From: Ulota crispa
Taxonomy: Eukaryota > Streptophyta > Bryopsida > Orthotrichales > Orthotrichaceae
Reading direction: 5' to 3'
DNA length: 64,000 bases
Assembly: GCA_963920765.1 (NCBI GenBank)
Contig: OY987250.1
Coordinates: forward strand, 11,586,409-11,650,408
Positions 37,501 to 50,034 of this stretch are shown here, piece after piece. Positions within the stretch are counted from its first letter, which is position 1, and every line of letters starts with the position of its first letter. The notes below the pieces were generated by a model. The model did no database searches. It saw nothing but the letters and a program-made list of their open reading frames with translations, and was not told the DNA's origin. Both the position numbers and the translations under genes were made by a program.

Positions 37501-38018
37501 TAATTAAAGAATGACAAAAACAACAGTCAAATTTTCATACTAAACAGATAAAACACGTAAAATTTTCATTTTAATTAGATAAAATTCACCCAAACTAGTC
37601 TTCACATTGTTCAAAGTCTTGCACTAATTGAGAAATAACTTGGTATAGTCAAAATCATAAGTTCTCATATTCAGGCAATGCAATTTAAGGCAACAATGTA
37701 TATGGACCACACCCCAGATAAGGCTACAATTAGACACGCATGCGCAACTCAACCAATTTAATGAGGCCCTTCGGATTGGAACTTGAAAGAAATGTGATAT
37801 GACGATCACTGCGTCTAGCTTGTCGAGAAGTGCCACATCAAAGGCAACATCACAAATTACTGAATAGATCCGTTTCAGATACAATTTCATCTCAGGCAAA
37901 CCTTCAATGGCTTTCCAGGTTTGATAAGGAAGTCTAACAAAAATGAGAGTGTAGTACCTTCTTCTACTGTTAAAGCACACTCCTTGCGTGTCAATGAATT
38001 TCAAGACCTGAACTTATA
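34558..38018. other. Intergenic between the Tnp2 remnant and the methyltransferase gene
   Basis: The left part (to about 36 kb) is AT-rich and probably the 5' part of the CACTA element. 36.0-36.8 kb is less AT-rich but gave no recognisable protein. The last few hundred bases before 38018 include the 3' untranslated region of the methyltransferase; a 126-codon minus frame there (37624-38004) starts just after its stop and is not supported as a gene. Confidence 0.4.
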
Positions 38019-41000
38019 CTACGTTTCACCTTTTCGTCGCATCCGAGCAGCAAATGCACCATCTATCCCATGTCTATGTGGAAAGGTGACCAAAAAACCC
38101 TCTGCGGACACCATAGAGAGCGGTACATATGTCTGCACATTCTCTGTTGCAAAATCCTGCACAAATCAAACGTCTCATGTTGGGACTAATTACCTCAGAC
38201 AGCCACGTACCAAAGGATTTCACATGTAAAAAGTCAAAAATCTCTGCAAAATCATAAAAAGTGAACTGATTCCAAACATATGCCATACCTGATTCCTTGA
38301 CAGGAAAGCAGCAACTCGTTCTGAGTTTTCGCTGGCATCAATTGAGCACGTGCTGTATACTAATACACCGCCAGGTTTTACCAACCTAGAGAAAAGGGAG
38401 CAAAAACTACGGATTAAAATAGATGGAAAAAATATTTCTACCCAGGTATGGCCACACGGATCTCTTCAAATCAAGAAACTTCAAAATAATGCACTCTTGA
38501 ATCTATCAGATAAACACATGGGAATACGCTATGGATATTAGGTGAGGGAGGCATTGAAACCATACAAGGCTGCCGCATCCAATAGGGAGTCTTGCAGTTC
38601 TGCCAACTGCGATAGGTCTTCAGGTGATCTCCTCCATCGTAAGTCAGCTCTCTGCTCGATACAAAATAGATTGTTACAAACAAAAAGAAAAACAAACAAA
38701 CATACTTAAAATGACAGCGTTTACTCCACATAGCAGCGAACTAACAGCAGAATGGGACATAATATTCAGCCCCCAGAGTATCTCAGTAACCATCACAACC
38801 AAGCCAAGTAATAAATACAGAAAAGCAACACAAGGGCTTTGCAAGTAGTTCCAAAATCATTTAGTGCATCGATAGGAACCTTGGAAAGCACACCAAGGCC
38901 GCTACACGGGGCATCCAATAAGACGCGATCACCAGTTCCTGCAGCCTTTGCCTGCACCCGTTTCTCAAGCATTAGAAAATTTCAATTTCTAAACAATGCT
39001 GAACTATTGAACTACTTTCAAACAAACAGGAACAAAAAGTTACTCTACTACTTCGAATATCAGGCATTTGCAAAGCAGTTCCTGCAATTATATTGATAAA
39101 TCAAAGCAAGGGCAGCTCCAGGGCTTTTCGAAGATAAACGAGACGATATGTCGACCATTTCCGTATCAAACGGTCACGCTAACGTCCAAAGAATAATTGG
39201 ATTGTTGTAAAGCTTTATGTTTGCCTGGAATTAAAAAATTCGGCTCAGGGCAATGAGCTACAGCAATAAGGTGCTAGTTGGAAAGAAAGAAAGAAAGCTA
39301 GAATAGATAACACGAAAGACATCACTGGATGTACTACCAATGATTACTGGATTGAAACGCACCGCATAATCACGAAGATCGTAGTGGCATGACGACACAA
39401 CATCTCCAACACCCTGTTGTTGGGCAGCCTCTGTAAGTATGCGTAGTCTTCCCTCGTTCACATCGACTGCTACAACCTTGCCTAGACAATCCAACTTTGA
39501 TAATAAAACATCATTCTTGCAATACACGTGCATGAAGCACAATCTTTGTTCTTCCAGTGATCCAAACAACATAATCACAGACCTCCATTAGCTAAGATCT
39601 TTGTTTAGTACCTTGACCATTGAGTCGTGATGCCAGGTTTAGGGCTTTCCCACCAGGTGCTGCACAGCAGTCAATGATTGTATCTCCAGGTTGTGCATCA
39701 ACCACAGAAACCACAAGACCTGCCCACAGTAATTAACCGGATCAGTTAAGCAAATAATATGTCTCCCAGATCTCAAAAATGTCCTAAACCTCCTGAGCAT
39801 AATCTGCATTCGAAGTTCACCAAGAAAGGATCCATTGGAGCCGCAGGATATAACAATAAACCAGTCAGAGCATCCGGCTTACCTGCGCTTTCATCTTGAA
39901 CTGCGATACTTCCGTTCTGAAGAAGACCTGATCGTAGAACATCCTGTGTTTTATCACCCGTGTGAGATTCATGAGTACCACAGAATGTGCTCAGATATAG
40001 ACTGTATCTGCTACAAGTGGCTTGATGAATTATAGCCTACATCGAACACCAATAAAATATGTGCCGAATGCACTCAGGGGTCGGAGTACTCACCTGCATG
40101 CCTATAGATAATCTCACAAAGTCTGGCAAATAAGGTGATTCCGCATGAGACACCTGGGCAAACATTGTTCAATAAATTACACGCTAACATGGTTCATAAA
40201 CACTTGATCAGAGCACCCTCAGAGTCCCGTTGTCTTATACCTGGCAACATCGGTACAAGCAAAAAGACTCACTCGCATTGCACAACCAGGGTCACAAAAT
40301 TTCTAGATTGCAGCAGAATAATATAACTACTAACCTCAAGCTTATTCAACTCAGCAATAAGATCTTGCCTTGAGACTCCTCGAGCACTGTTTGCCCTGTT
40401 AAAACACAGGAACACAAGCGAGGGATTAAGTGTAAATCAATATAAAGCTGTGCAAAGACGTTGACGGTTTAAAATTATCAACGAACCCATACCCCTCAGT
40501 CCCCTCACAATCTAAATCAAAAGAAACAAACGGTAAATTCGTATCATACCTGAGTGAAAATGTAGGACGTTGATTGTTGCATTCCATGAAACGCACAGTT
40601 TCCTCTTCCCCAAATTGTGTGAGCCACAATCGCACCATCCACTGAGCACCCAGGTTATGAATGACCTGTTAACTGAAGCACGATAATTGGACTAAGTTTT
40701 GAAATCACGCACTCTGAGGTCGGTACTTACAACCGGATGAGAATAAATTGTTGCTAAAGCTCTTGCCCGTGAGCGCTGATCCCCTTCCACAACAGGAACT
40801 GGAAGCGTCCCTGCTTCCTGCGGGGCATATTCAACCAGACTTTACATCCGCATTTGCCATTGACGACATTGACCATATGGCGATTCTCCGGCAGCAAGCA
40901 CTATCCTTTCTAAGTAACCGTATGCGCAGTATCGTCACATGGAGCCGCTCCAAGATGTGCTAGAATTACCAAAGCTTACATTTATGGTTTCATGGACTGT

Positions 41001-43664
41001 TGACTGACCTGGTGTTTGACAACAGCGCGCAGGAGACCATTTACCATGTTGCCTGCACCGGCTCTGAGGGCCACTTTGGCAAGCTGAACAGTCTGCATCA
41101 CATGGAAAATGTACGGCATGTACTGTACTTTCTGAGGTCAACAAGAAGTTGCATTGATTGTCTCACGTTAAGTACGTGGTATTGCAGATATTGCCACAGA
41201 GTGAAGGAATAAATACTATTGGTCGTTTCGAAAATTCAGAAATCCTGCAGGGCAGAATATATCTAAACTGAGTATAATGTGCTACTAGATTGAGCAGCTT
41301 GATGCCATTCAATTCAGAACATCAACACTGACACTTAGAGCTTCCTCGCATTGCAACACACACATTTTCTATTAAGAGTTTAGAATATGTGTCTGCAGCA
41401 ACAGCAGTCAGGGCAATTACCTCGTTCAATACAGCATGTGCGGGCATCTCCAGTTTAATAAGCTCGTATAGTCCAACTCGAAGAATCTGTCATGGGACAA
41501 AGTTCCTCTACAACTTCAGATTTGGATAAACCGACACACATATGCTTCACAATAAACCAGACATTTCTATACACTAGCTTAAAGCTACCCAGTAAATTAA
41601 GGATTACACGAGTTCAACACCTGGCGTAGAAGGGGCTCCATTCGATCATAGTCTCGAGCATCTTGCTTAAAAAACGAAAATATCAAGAAATCCAAATATC
41701 TCTTCCAACGCACTACGCCTGCCACTATATCAGTGACCTGATCACAAAACATTGCACTCAAATGAGTTCACCTCATGGAAGTCTGAATCTTCGACCTTGA
41801 CTAAGCGCACAAAAACTACCGAACGAATAATGTCAGGCTATGATCCACTTCATATGTGATTGATATACTTGCACAACTTGCATATGCTAAAACACAAAGA
41901 ACAAAAGTAGATATAAACCAAATGTCCCGCACCAATCTGCGACCTCGTAGTTCCAGGTCAGGCACACGAAACCCTAAAGTTCGGCCCACATAAGCCATTT
42001 CATCTGTCCATGAACTGTTGCCGTCGCCACTTAGAACATCCACAAACGCTCCACCTTCTTCAATCCTCATCAATCGAACCACAGCCACTGCCATTCATTG
42101 CAGGGTGAGTCATTCTCATTCCATCAAATAGTCAAACAATAATGAAGAATCTAGTCCATCGAAGGTCACACAAAGTCCACCCATATGACAATAATAGAAA
42201 TGTCAAGATAATCAAAAAATTAGCCAAAACTTCATTGTTTCTGTATATAACGGCATTTATTTACAAACCCTGATTGTACCAAGAACAGTAAATTTTCAAC
42301 GAAAATACCTGCACGGTGTGACGAAATGTTAGTTGCAGTCCTTGGAATAACAGCACGACGAGCTTCTCTGCTCTCACTTTCGCCATTCCTTCTTCTTTCC
42401 GCGCTCCCTTCTCCCAGTTCTCTGTCTTCAATGCGCGTCCACTTGGTAGCTCCCGCAGCTTGTCTAATTCTGCGAACATCACGAGCGCTCCCTTGTCGTC
42501 TTTCAGACGATCTCCGCTCTTGGCCATAGTCGCGCGATGTGCATGTGATCCTCCGCGTATCTGTATGGAGCATAAATAAGCACGAAAATGAGACGTGCGA
42601 GAAAACCTTCAACATTCCATACTGTTCACAATAGAACCGCAAGCGTCATTTTCTTCCAAAATCGTATTTCGAAACAGTTCTTATTTCAAAAAAAATAGGA
42701 GGATAATAGCAATGACCAGCACTATTCAAGCTTAAATCAATTCATGGAACACGTCAAGTAACTCCATAACAACTTCCACAGAAAATAAATCTTGCGCATT
42801 ACATGACAATTGCCTTAAACCTTTCTTAAGCCTCTGAGCTAATTTTGAGAACACGCTTACAAGCTACTGGATATCTTAAGACATAAACGACGGTAATTCT
42901 GTAGTGTGATCAATACAAAATGGCGCATAAGACGAACATGCTAGCCTCATACGGACGTGAGCCAAATTCACGAACGGCACTCGTTTCAATGGCATAGATG
43001 ACAGAGAACATATAAGATCATCTTAGGTAGTAATGCGTGAAATTACACCTGAAAACTTGTACTCTTGTGGCAGAGTAAGTTCTGGAATGCAGCGGCACAC
43101 AAAGACGACAGAGAACATTTAAGATCATCTTAGGAAGTAATACGTGAGATTACACCTGAAAACTTGCACTCTTGTGGCAGAGTAAGTTCTAAAATGCAGC
43201 GGCACAAAGATGACAGAGAAATTTAAGATCATTTTAGGTAATGTGCGAAATTACACCTGAAAACTTGCACTCTTGTGGCAGAGTAGGTTCTAGAATGCAC
43301 CGGCACACAAAGACGACAGAGAACATTTGAGATCATCTTAGGTAATGCGTGAAATTACACCTGAAAACTTGCACTCTTGTGGCAGAGTAGGTTCTAGAAT
43401 GCAGACAGAGAAAATTTAAGATCATCTTAGGTAGTAATGCATGAAATCACACCTGAAAAACTTGCACTCTTGTGGCATAGTAGGTTCTGGAATGCAGCGG
43501 CACAAAGATGACAGAGAACATTTGAGATCATCTTAAGCAATGCGTGAAATTGCACCTGAGAACTTGCACTGTTGTGGCAGAGTAGGTGCTGGAATGCAGC
43601 GGCACAAAGATGACGCCGACGCTCCCAAGGGCTGTGCCTTCGCTGTCCATGCCATGCTCGCCAT
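38019..43664 (-). CDS. RsmB-like rRNA cytosine-C5 methyltransferase (NusB + Nol1/Nop2/Sun), 17 exons, 592 aa
   Basis: Exons in order: 43556-43664, 42309-42560, 41933-42087, 41621-41737, 41421-41486, 41009-41092, 40731-40817, 40550-40641, 40335-40395, 40094-40153, 39883-39943, 39612-39719, 39348-39481, 38880-38951, 38566-38651, 38289-38385, 38019-38156. They total 1779 bases in one frame. Residues 1-36 (MASMAWTAKAQPLGASASSL...) look like a plastid transit peptide. Residues about 115-290 form the NusB-like RNA-binding domain (VVRLMRIEEGGAF, ...TLGFR, GAGNMVNGLLRAV). The SAM fold has motif I DCCAAPGGKA (398-407), VDVNEGRL (D424), motif IV LLDAPCSGLG (Cys478) and motif VI YSTCSID (Cys528, the expected nucleophile of RsmB-type enzymes). 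The family methylates C5 of small-subunit rRNA; the Arabidopsis homologue has the same layout. Intron 1 bears an exon-derived tandem array. Confidence 0.93.
42998..43613. repeat. Six ~90-107-bp tandem units repeating exon 1 end plus splice donor
   Basis: Units begin (ACAGAGAA) at 43001, 43108, 43213, 43316, 43405 and 43511. The sixth overlaps the coding 3' part of exon 1 of the methyltransferase gene; the other five lie in intron 1. Each unit has, on the sense strand, the exon-like TGCATTC/TCTA stretch, CTGCCACAA.AGTGCAAGTT and then TTCAG followed by GTG.AATTTC, corresponding to the true donor at 43556/43555. Pairwise identity looks about 90 percent by eye. Using a donor in any intronic copy would retain sequence with an early in-frame stop. 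Confidence 0.85.
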
Positions 43665-43952
43665 GGTCTCGGCCTTTGTAAGGCGCTTGAATTAATCGAA
43701 AGCTACCACCCTCGACACCAGTTGAGCAGAATTTCGAAGCTCGACTCAAATGCAGTTCAAGGAGCTGCGTCAATCTGCAAAAATGAGGTTGTTTTTCCTG
43801 AAGGGAGGAGTGAGGGACGAGGTCGGGAGCAATCCGGATGAGGATGAGAATCAGGCTTATCATCCATGACGTGCGCTCAATAGCTTTCATCCGTCATTGT
43901 TGTCTACTTTAACTTGCAACTCGAAATTTATTGAAATCGGAAAAATCCTTTA

Positions 43953-44353
43953 TAAGGTAGTCGCTCTAAAACCGTCACTTTAAGGGCTGTTCTGGATTTT
44001 CATGGGCTTTTCAAGACATGAAAATTTTCTGCCTGATTTTTTGTCAAAAAGAAATGGATGCTAAATGTAACTCAATTTTTTTCATATTTTTTGAAGCATT
44101 ATTGAATTGTTGATGAATTTTCAAAGTTTTTTGTAGTAGGCACCTATCTCTGACCCTAGGCCTCCCATAAAGCGTCCCCTTGCAACTTGTAAAGAGATCA
44201 AGTGAATAGAGGAGTATGATTGGCTCTTGCAATAAAATACACCTTTTCTTTTAAAACTAAAAAGGGTCCATTCAAGAACCATCTCATATCCATTCTTGGA
44301 CTAGCTATGGAACCCTTTAAACGTGAGGGTCACAAATAGAGCAGACTACCTTA
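43953..44353. mobile_element. TA-flanked MITE in the methyltransferase promoter region (copy T4)
   Basis: Starts TAAGGTAGTCGCTCTA and ends with the inverse of TAAGGTAGTCTGCTCTA; 401 bp. It begins 289 bp upstream of the ATG at 43664, so it may contribute promoter sequence. No coding frame. Confidence 0.7.
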
Positions 44354-44387
44354 TTTGAAGTGTATCTAGATATTGCAGTAGTCTAGA

Positions 44388-44693
44388 TAAGGTATGTACA
44401 CCCATAAGCGTTTTGAACATGATGAGTATCAATAAACAGTTAGCAAATTATAGGATCCTATTAGGAACAAAAAAATAATAAGTTTGCACTATCGAATGTA
44501 TTATTTGGATAGTGTGAGAATAAGTCGTGAATTTTTAAGAGCAAACTGCCATTGCACCCATAACCACTTTCAAGATTTTGTGTTCACATGTTGTACATTC
44601 TTGTCATTACATCTATCCACTTCCACAAATTTTCCAAGATTTTCAGAGGTGACGGTTATGGGGACAGTGACGCTTATGGGTGTACATACCTTA
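44388..44693. mobile_element. TA-flanked MITE, compact form (copy T5)
   Basis: Terminal repeat of about 24 bp beginning TAAGGTATGTACACCCAT, near-perfect at both ends, with TA borders; 306 bp. The two halves are homologous to the outer parts of 46400-47356 and 51638-54488. It lies only 35 bp from copy T4. Confidence 0.75.
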
Positions 44694-45473
44694 CACTTCA
44701 AATATTCATAACATTTAGTAGCTTGAAGAGAGGCTGCCTTTCCCTCTCTTCAGGTATCATCCATAAACTTCATCCTGACAAAAAGAATTAAAAAAAAAGT
44801 TTTTTTTTTTCTGACATGGCAAGGCCCTCCACATTGACGTATGTGCACTAAACTAAGCCTCTCTTTCATAAACTCTCTAGCAAATTCAACCAAGCGTCCT
44901 CATAGTTAAGGATGGGTGTGGAATACTCCACACCATTTCATCCAACCATTCCATCTCATGGATGAAATAGTGTGGAATATTCCACACCCTCCAGGGCACC
45001 TCACAGTCGTGCTACTGAATGTTATAGTCAAGTGTTTTCCAATTTCAATGATTTTTTCTTTTTTTTTCGCTCTTGGGCACGGGGTCCTGTAAATGTGCTT
45101 TTCATGATAAACTCAATATGCATAAAAACAATTCAAATTTGCTAAAAAAATTAAGTGATGCTCACAATTCTCTTAGAGGCATAGTTTTGACAGTAAGAGC
45201 TTTGCAAAGTTTGACCACATTTGTAATGTATTACTCTATTTGCGAGGTCCTCTGGCCAATAGCCAATTTTCATAGAGAATAACCTCCAACCTCTGATTTG
45301 GGTAAAATTATTGCCTAATTGAAAACGAAACCTTGTACGTATGGTGTGTAATTGAATTTTCTTCAAATCTCTATAATTGCTCTTTTAAATTTCTGTGATA
45401 TGAAAGAAATTTTGAATACGCTTGTGTGCAAAGGTCACTTTTTTTTCATAAAGCTCAAGTAAACAATGGTCCC
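44694..45473. other. Intergenic, nothing firm
   Basis: Contains a local inverted repeat around TGTGGAATACTCCACACCAT at 44926-44992 and AT-rich sequence. No gene recognised. Confidence 0.4.
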
Positions 45474-46126
45474 ATAACCCCAAAACGACCCTATGGACAA
45501 TTTGTCAACCAATTTTTGAAGTTAAATTAGACCTTATCAATTTACTATTTTTAGTGATTTGAATTTTGGAAATTTTACATTTGAAGTCTGGTATTAGCTT
45601 CAACAAATTGATTTTGTAGATGATTGATTATGATTTTTTTATTCACAATATTGTGCACAGGTGTCCATTGCAACCTTGACTTTATGTAATGTTGAGGGCT
45701 CTTGGGAGTGAACTCCAAATACACTAGATCTTTGAGAATCATCCACATTAGAAATTCATTTAAAAAAATTGTGGAGTAGATTTTGAGAAGTCATAAATTG
45801 ATTGGTGTTATGCATGTTAGGCCTTTGATTAGGCCTTTTAACATCATGTTTTTTTGGTGACCAACTTTTCAAATTTGACATATGAAAAGAAGCTTGAAAG
45901 ACTTTAAATCACTTCCAAAGTTTTAACCCCCTCATGATCAAACATTATAATCTTTCAATCCAAAAGAGATATTGTTGTGTTTTCTTTTCTAATGTGATCT
46001 TTAACATGTCTAGTTTGATTTTATACAACTACAATTCAAAAAGAAAATAACACAAATGTTGGTTTTTGTTCAAATTAGAACAAATTCCTAGAAGCTCAGA
46101 AATCTCCAAGGTCGTCTTGGGGTTAA
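45474..46126. mobile_element. piggyBac-like non-autonomous element, 653 bp
   Basis: Ends CCCCAAAACGACC (left, preceded by ATAA) and inverse CCCCAAGACGACC (right, followed by TTAA at 46123-46126). Inverted relative to, and homologous with, 6977-7616. The left ATAA is probably a mutated TTAA. Confidence 0.7.
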
Positions 46127-46399
46127 GAGATTTTTACTAGCTAAACCTCATGGATCTAGGTAAAAACTATTGTTTTTACTAATCAATCAAGCCTTGCGGA
46201 TCTGGATCTAGGTAGCAACTATTATTCTTGGTATTTCTATTTACACATAAAAGTTACAGCCATCAAAAGCAACCAATAGCCTATATAATCTTAAAAGAAT
46301 TTGAAGGAAAGAAAAATGCAATGTTTTAGTGAAAAGTCCAGCAAGTTTTTGTTTTAATTTTTGATGTTGACTTATAGCTATCAAAATGTTGAGACTCTA

Positions 46400-47356
46400 T
46401 AACGTAGGAGCACCCATAAACGTCAAATTAAGGGTTTTGAACATGGCAACTATTAACAAACACCTAGCACATTATAGGATCCTATTGAAACAAATTTTAT
46501 ATATATATATATATATGGACAATTTGTAGATCACTTAAAATAGCATACTTGTGAAAATTCAGACCTAGAAAAATTTTATTCTAAAAGTTATGCACAAAAA
46601 TAGAGGGCCAGAAATTACCAACAAAAAGATAATTTTTTTTTTGTTTTTTAGAAAATAGGAAAAAAATTCAAAAAAATAAAACAAAAAATGACAATTTTGA
46701 CCTCTTTGAGTGGCTTCACTTGGTGCAAGTGGTTTTGGTAGGAAGTTTTTTTTATTTCACCGATCATTTGAGAAAGGATGCCCACTTTGAGGGTGTGTGC
46801 ACAGCATGGAATTTAGAATTTTATGAAATCCTTCTACTTATCCATGTAATGCTCTATGATGAACAACTTCCCTAGTTTGTGGCATGAGATTTGCTTTTTT
46901 TGACCCAAAATAGTACTAAAAACCCCCAAAATGGCCAAGATAGACACCTATTTGGGGGCTATTCAAAAATAGTAAAATAATTTTAAAAAAATTGAAAAAA
47001 TCACAAAAGGTCTATAACTATGACATGTACCTTTCTCTGAAATTTCAGCCCAAAAGAACTTGCTGCGCAAAAGTTACAAGCCAAAAAGCACCTGCAAGAG
47101 GTGAAGGGGACAAAAAATAGTACAAGTGTTTCTTGCAATCACCCGTTTGCACTTTTGAATGTATTATTTGGATACTGTGAGAATAAGTTGTGAATTTTTA
47201 AAGAGCAAACTGCCATTGCACCCATAGCCAATACTAAAGTTTCATGTTCACACATTGTACATCCTTGTAATTACATCTATTCATTTCCACAGATTTTTCA
47301 AGATTTTAGAGGTGACGGTTATGGGGACATTGATGCTTATGGGTGTTCTTCCCTTA
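46400..47356. mobile_element. TA-flanked element, expanded form (copy T6)
   Basis: The outer 90 bp on the left (TAACGTAGGAGCACCCATAA...) and outer 205 bp on the right match the compact copy at 44388-44693, with about 650 bp of different sequence between them, starting just after the shared GGATCCTATT. An (AT)n run sits at 46498-46516. No transposase frame. Confidence 0.6.
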
Positions 47357-48349
47357 GCAAATTTTTGCAAAAATTTTCACTCTTGCAATCAAATGTGTAA
47401 ATGATAAAAATAGTGACTTTTGTATCATTCAAATTTATATGAATCATGTAGAAAGGTTCAAAATAATAACAAAAGCACCAACATACAAGAGAAACTATCA
47501 GTATGATACATTCAACACAATATGGACTATGCAAAGTTCAAAAACAGTATACAAATATCATGGTAGACTTGTGCAAAGCAATGCAAATCAATGGTAGGTC
47601 TAACGTACATAACTCCACCAAGCCTAACAAAAGGCAATTCAAGCAAAACAATGCAAGACATGTGTTGTATATTAGAAGTTGTATATTGTACATTGGACAT
47701 GAGTGGTGTATGTTAATTGGGAGATGAGTTATGTACATTGAGAGAAGTGTGCAAAACATTAGGAGATCTTTCTAAGTTTCTATATGAAGTCTAGAATTGA
47801 TTAATTTAGTTAAATGTGGCATTACATATTAACATCTTTTGATAGACACAAATTTCATTCTCAAAGTTGGTTCATTATGTTGAATAAATTTCAAATCTTC
47901 AAATCTATATAAAAAAAAAAATTGTCTTCAAAAAGGCTCTCTTGGAAATAAAAATGTCTTACTGGTAATTGTTTTGTGCTATTTTGGGCATTCTAATTCT
48001 TCTATTCTTAGTCTCAAAAAAAGTCAATACTGTAAATTTTCTATGAAAATGGTTTTCTAGATGATTTAGCAAATTGGACATCCAAATCTGATTGTAGAAC
48101 AATATCTCAAAAAGTTACATTTTCAATGTTTTCACTAATTTTGATGAGTGTTCACCAACAAATTTTGCATGGACTCTCTATATACTAGCAAACATGCCAA
48201 TATTTTGAGCATTTTCTTTGATTCATCATACTATTTTACTTGCACTTCTATTGTCCACCTCCTTGGATTTCTTACTTTTTCATATTAGATTTGAATGAGC
48301 AATTGAGCATTTTATGACATCAAAAATTCAATTCAAACTTTTTGTTTAT
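47357..48349. other. Intergenic, nothing recognised
   Basis: AT-rich, with short frames only. A TGTA-rich stretch around 47660-47740 carries short imperfect repeats of TTGTATATT/TGTACATTG. No gene or element ends found. Confidence 0.4.
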
Positions 48350-49610
48350 ACGTTGTCGAGTTGAAAGGAGCATGCTTTAAGAACACATGGAGTATTTGGC
48401 TGCAACTGTGTGTGTGGTTGGTTTATCTTATTACGAAATTCAAACAAAATTCTACAAAGCACCTACTCTGCAAAATGGGTTTTTTTAATATGGACTCTAG
48501 ACAAAACTCTACAAAGCAGCTCCTTTGTAAAATAGACTCCTCATGTTATAGACTCTAGATGGAACTCTACAAAGCACTTGCTTTGCAAAATAGACTTCTC
48601 CTATCACAGACTCTAGACAGAATTTTACATAGCACCTTCTCTGCAGAATGGGGTTTTCTATCACAAACCTTAAAACAAAATTATACAAAGCACCTGCTTT
48701 GCAAAATGGATTTTGTCTACTACAAACTCTAAAAAGGAAATTATAGAGAGCACTCGCTCATTATAATGGGTTCCTCTCCAAATTCCTCAAACTTCTAAAT
48801 TTATCAACCTCAAAATCTATTAAATCTCCAAAATTATCAAACACCTAAATTTTTTCAAACCCTTAATTTTTACTTTACTCTAAATTACTATCCAAAAGTT
48901 GAAAGAGAACAAAGTGGAGGCTCTTCTCCCTCAAAAAAAAAATCAACCACAATCCCTTTGCAATTCTATAACTTTTGATTCACAACTCCTATATACAAGT
49001 ATACTATTAATTTGAAAACCTAACACCACCAAGTATGACACGTAAAAATTTCATTAAAAACTAAAACTCTGATCAAAAGTTATGGCTTGTCAAAATTACG
49101 GCCTCCCTCTCACACAACGACAACCAACCTTTTAACTTCCACACAATACAACTCTCTCAATAATGCTTCAAACAATTTATGTGATACCAATTTGAAAACC
49201 TAATCTTACAAACTATCATGAATATAAATTTCAAAAAAAATTATCAAAATGTCCAGAAGTTATGGCTCTTCAAAGTTGCAGCCTCCTTTTAACTAAAGAT
49301 AGCCAACCTCCAAGCCTTTACAGCTTCATAATTTCCTCTTTAAAGCTCCAAATCTCAAGTGCATTAGCTTTCTAGAAAACTAAGACTAAGACTAACAAAT
49401 TCTCTAAATTTTGTTGCAAACTAATGGACTGAACGTCAATTATAGCTTGTCAAAGTTTTAGCCTTTCTATCTCAATTGGCTTGACTATCATCAAATTCAA
49501 GTAGTCACAATTTTTGCATCTTAGCTCCAAATCAAAATTGTAAACACAATTCAAAAATATCTTTTTACCAAGAACAAGCTTTCAAATTTTCATTAACAAA
49601 AGTTGCATAC
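48350..49610. repeat. Unclassified dispersed repeat, copy 2, with about six ~58-bp units
   Basis: Homologous to 11170-12560. The array at 48430-48780 has about six units each with a form of GACTCTAGA, CTACAAAGCAC and TGCAAAATGG. The following tract shares ordered blocks with copy 1 (…GAACAAAGTG, CTATAACTTTTG, CCAACCTCCAAGC). No terminal repeats or coding capacity seen. Confidence 0.6.
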
Positions 49611-49615
49611 ACTAA

Positions 49616-50031
49616 GTGGCAGTTCAAACTATGTCACACGTCCCAAGTCCCACTGAAATTTGATGAAATCTGAGAATCTGATTGGCTGAGAGGCAAAAGA
49701 TGGGACTTTGCGTTTTAGACTATGTCCCAAGTCCCACATCTCACTTGCTTACATGGAGCCTAAATGGCAGCACTTTTCCAAATTTTGGCGCCAAAAAAAG
49801 TGGAACTTCACTCCAAGATTGAGTTTAGCATTTTGGCGACCCATCTTTTAGCCCAAATTCCATCTTTTAGCCCAAATTCCATCTTTTAGCCCAAATTCCA
49901 TCTTTTAGCCCAAATTCCATCTTTTAGCCCAAATTCCATCTTTCTCCATCTTTTCTAACCCATAAAAATGGGATTTTGTACTCTTGTGGAACTTCGTCAG
50001 ATGGGATGTTGGACGTAGTCTAAACCGCTCC
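49616..50031. mobile_element. Tourist-like (PIF/Harbinger) MITE, 416 bp, with internal 19-bp array
   Basis: Ends GTGGCAGTTCAAACTA and inverse GGAGCGGTTTAGACTA, flanked by TAA on both sides (49613-49615, 50032-50034). TAA duplication with G-starting ends is typical of PIF/Harbinger MITEs. The body is highly similar to 55246-55576. At 49842-49936 a 19-bp unit (ATCTTTTAGCCCAAATTCC) occurs five times; the sister copy at 55246 has it once. Confidence 0.75.
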
Positions 50032-50034
50032 TAA

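Noticed and set aside
37624-38004. 126-codon minus frame just downstream of the methyltransferase stop
   Set aside because: It falls in the expected 3' untranslated region and shows no domain; the true terminal exon ends at 38019 in another frame.
43528-43890. 120-codon minus frame starting MKAIERTSWM over the methyltransferase exon 1
   Set aside because: The frame gives the wrong phase at the exon 1-2 junction; the frame from ATG 43664 joins correctly and yields a transit-peptide-like start.
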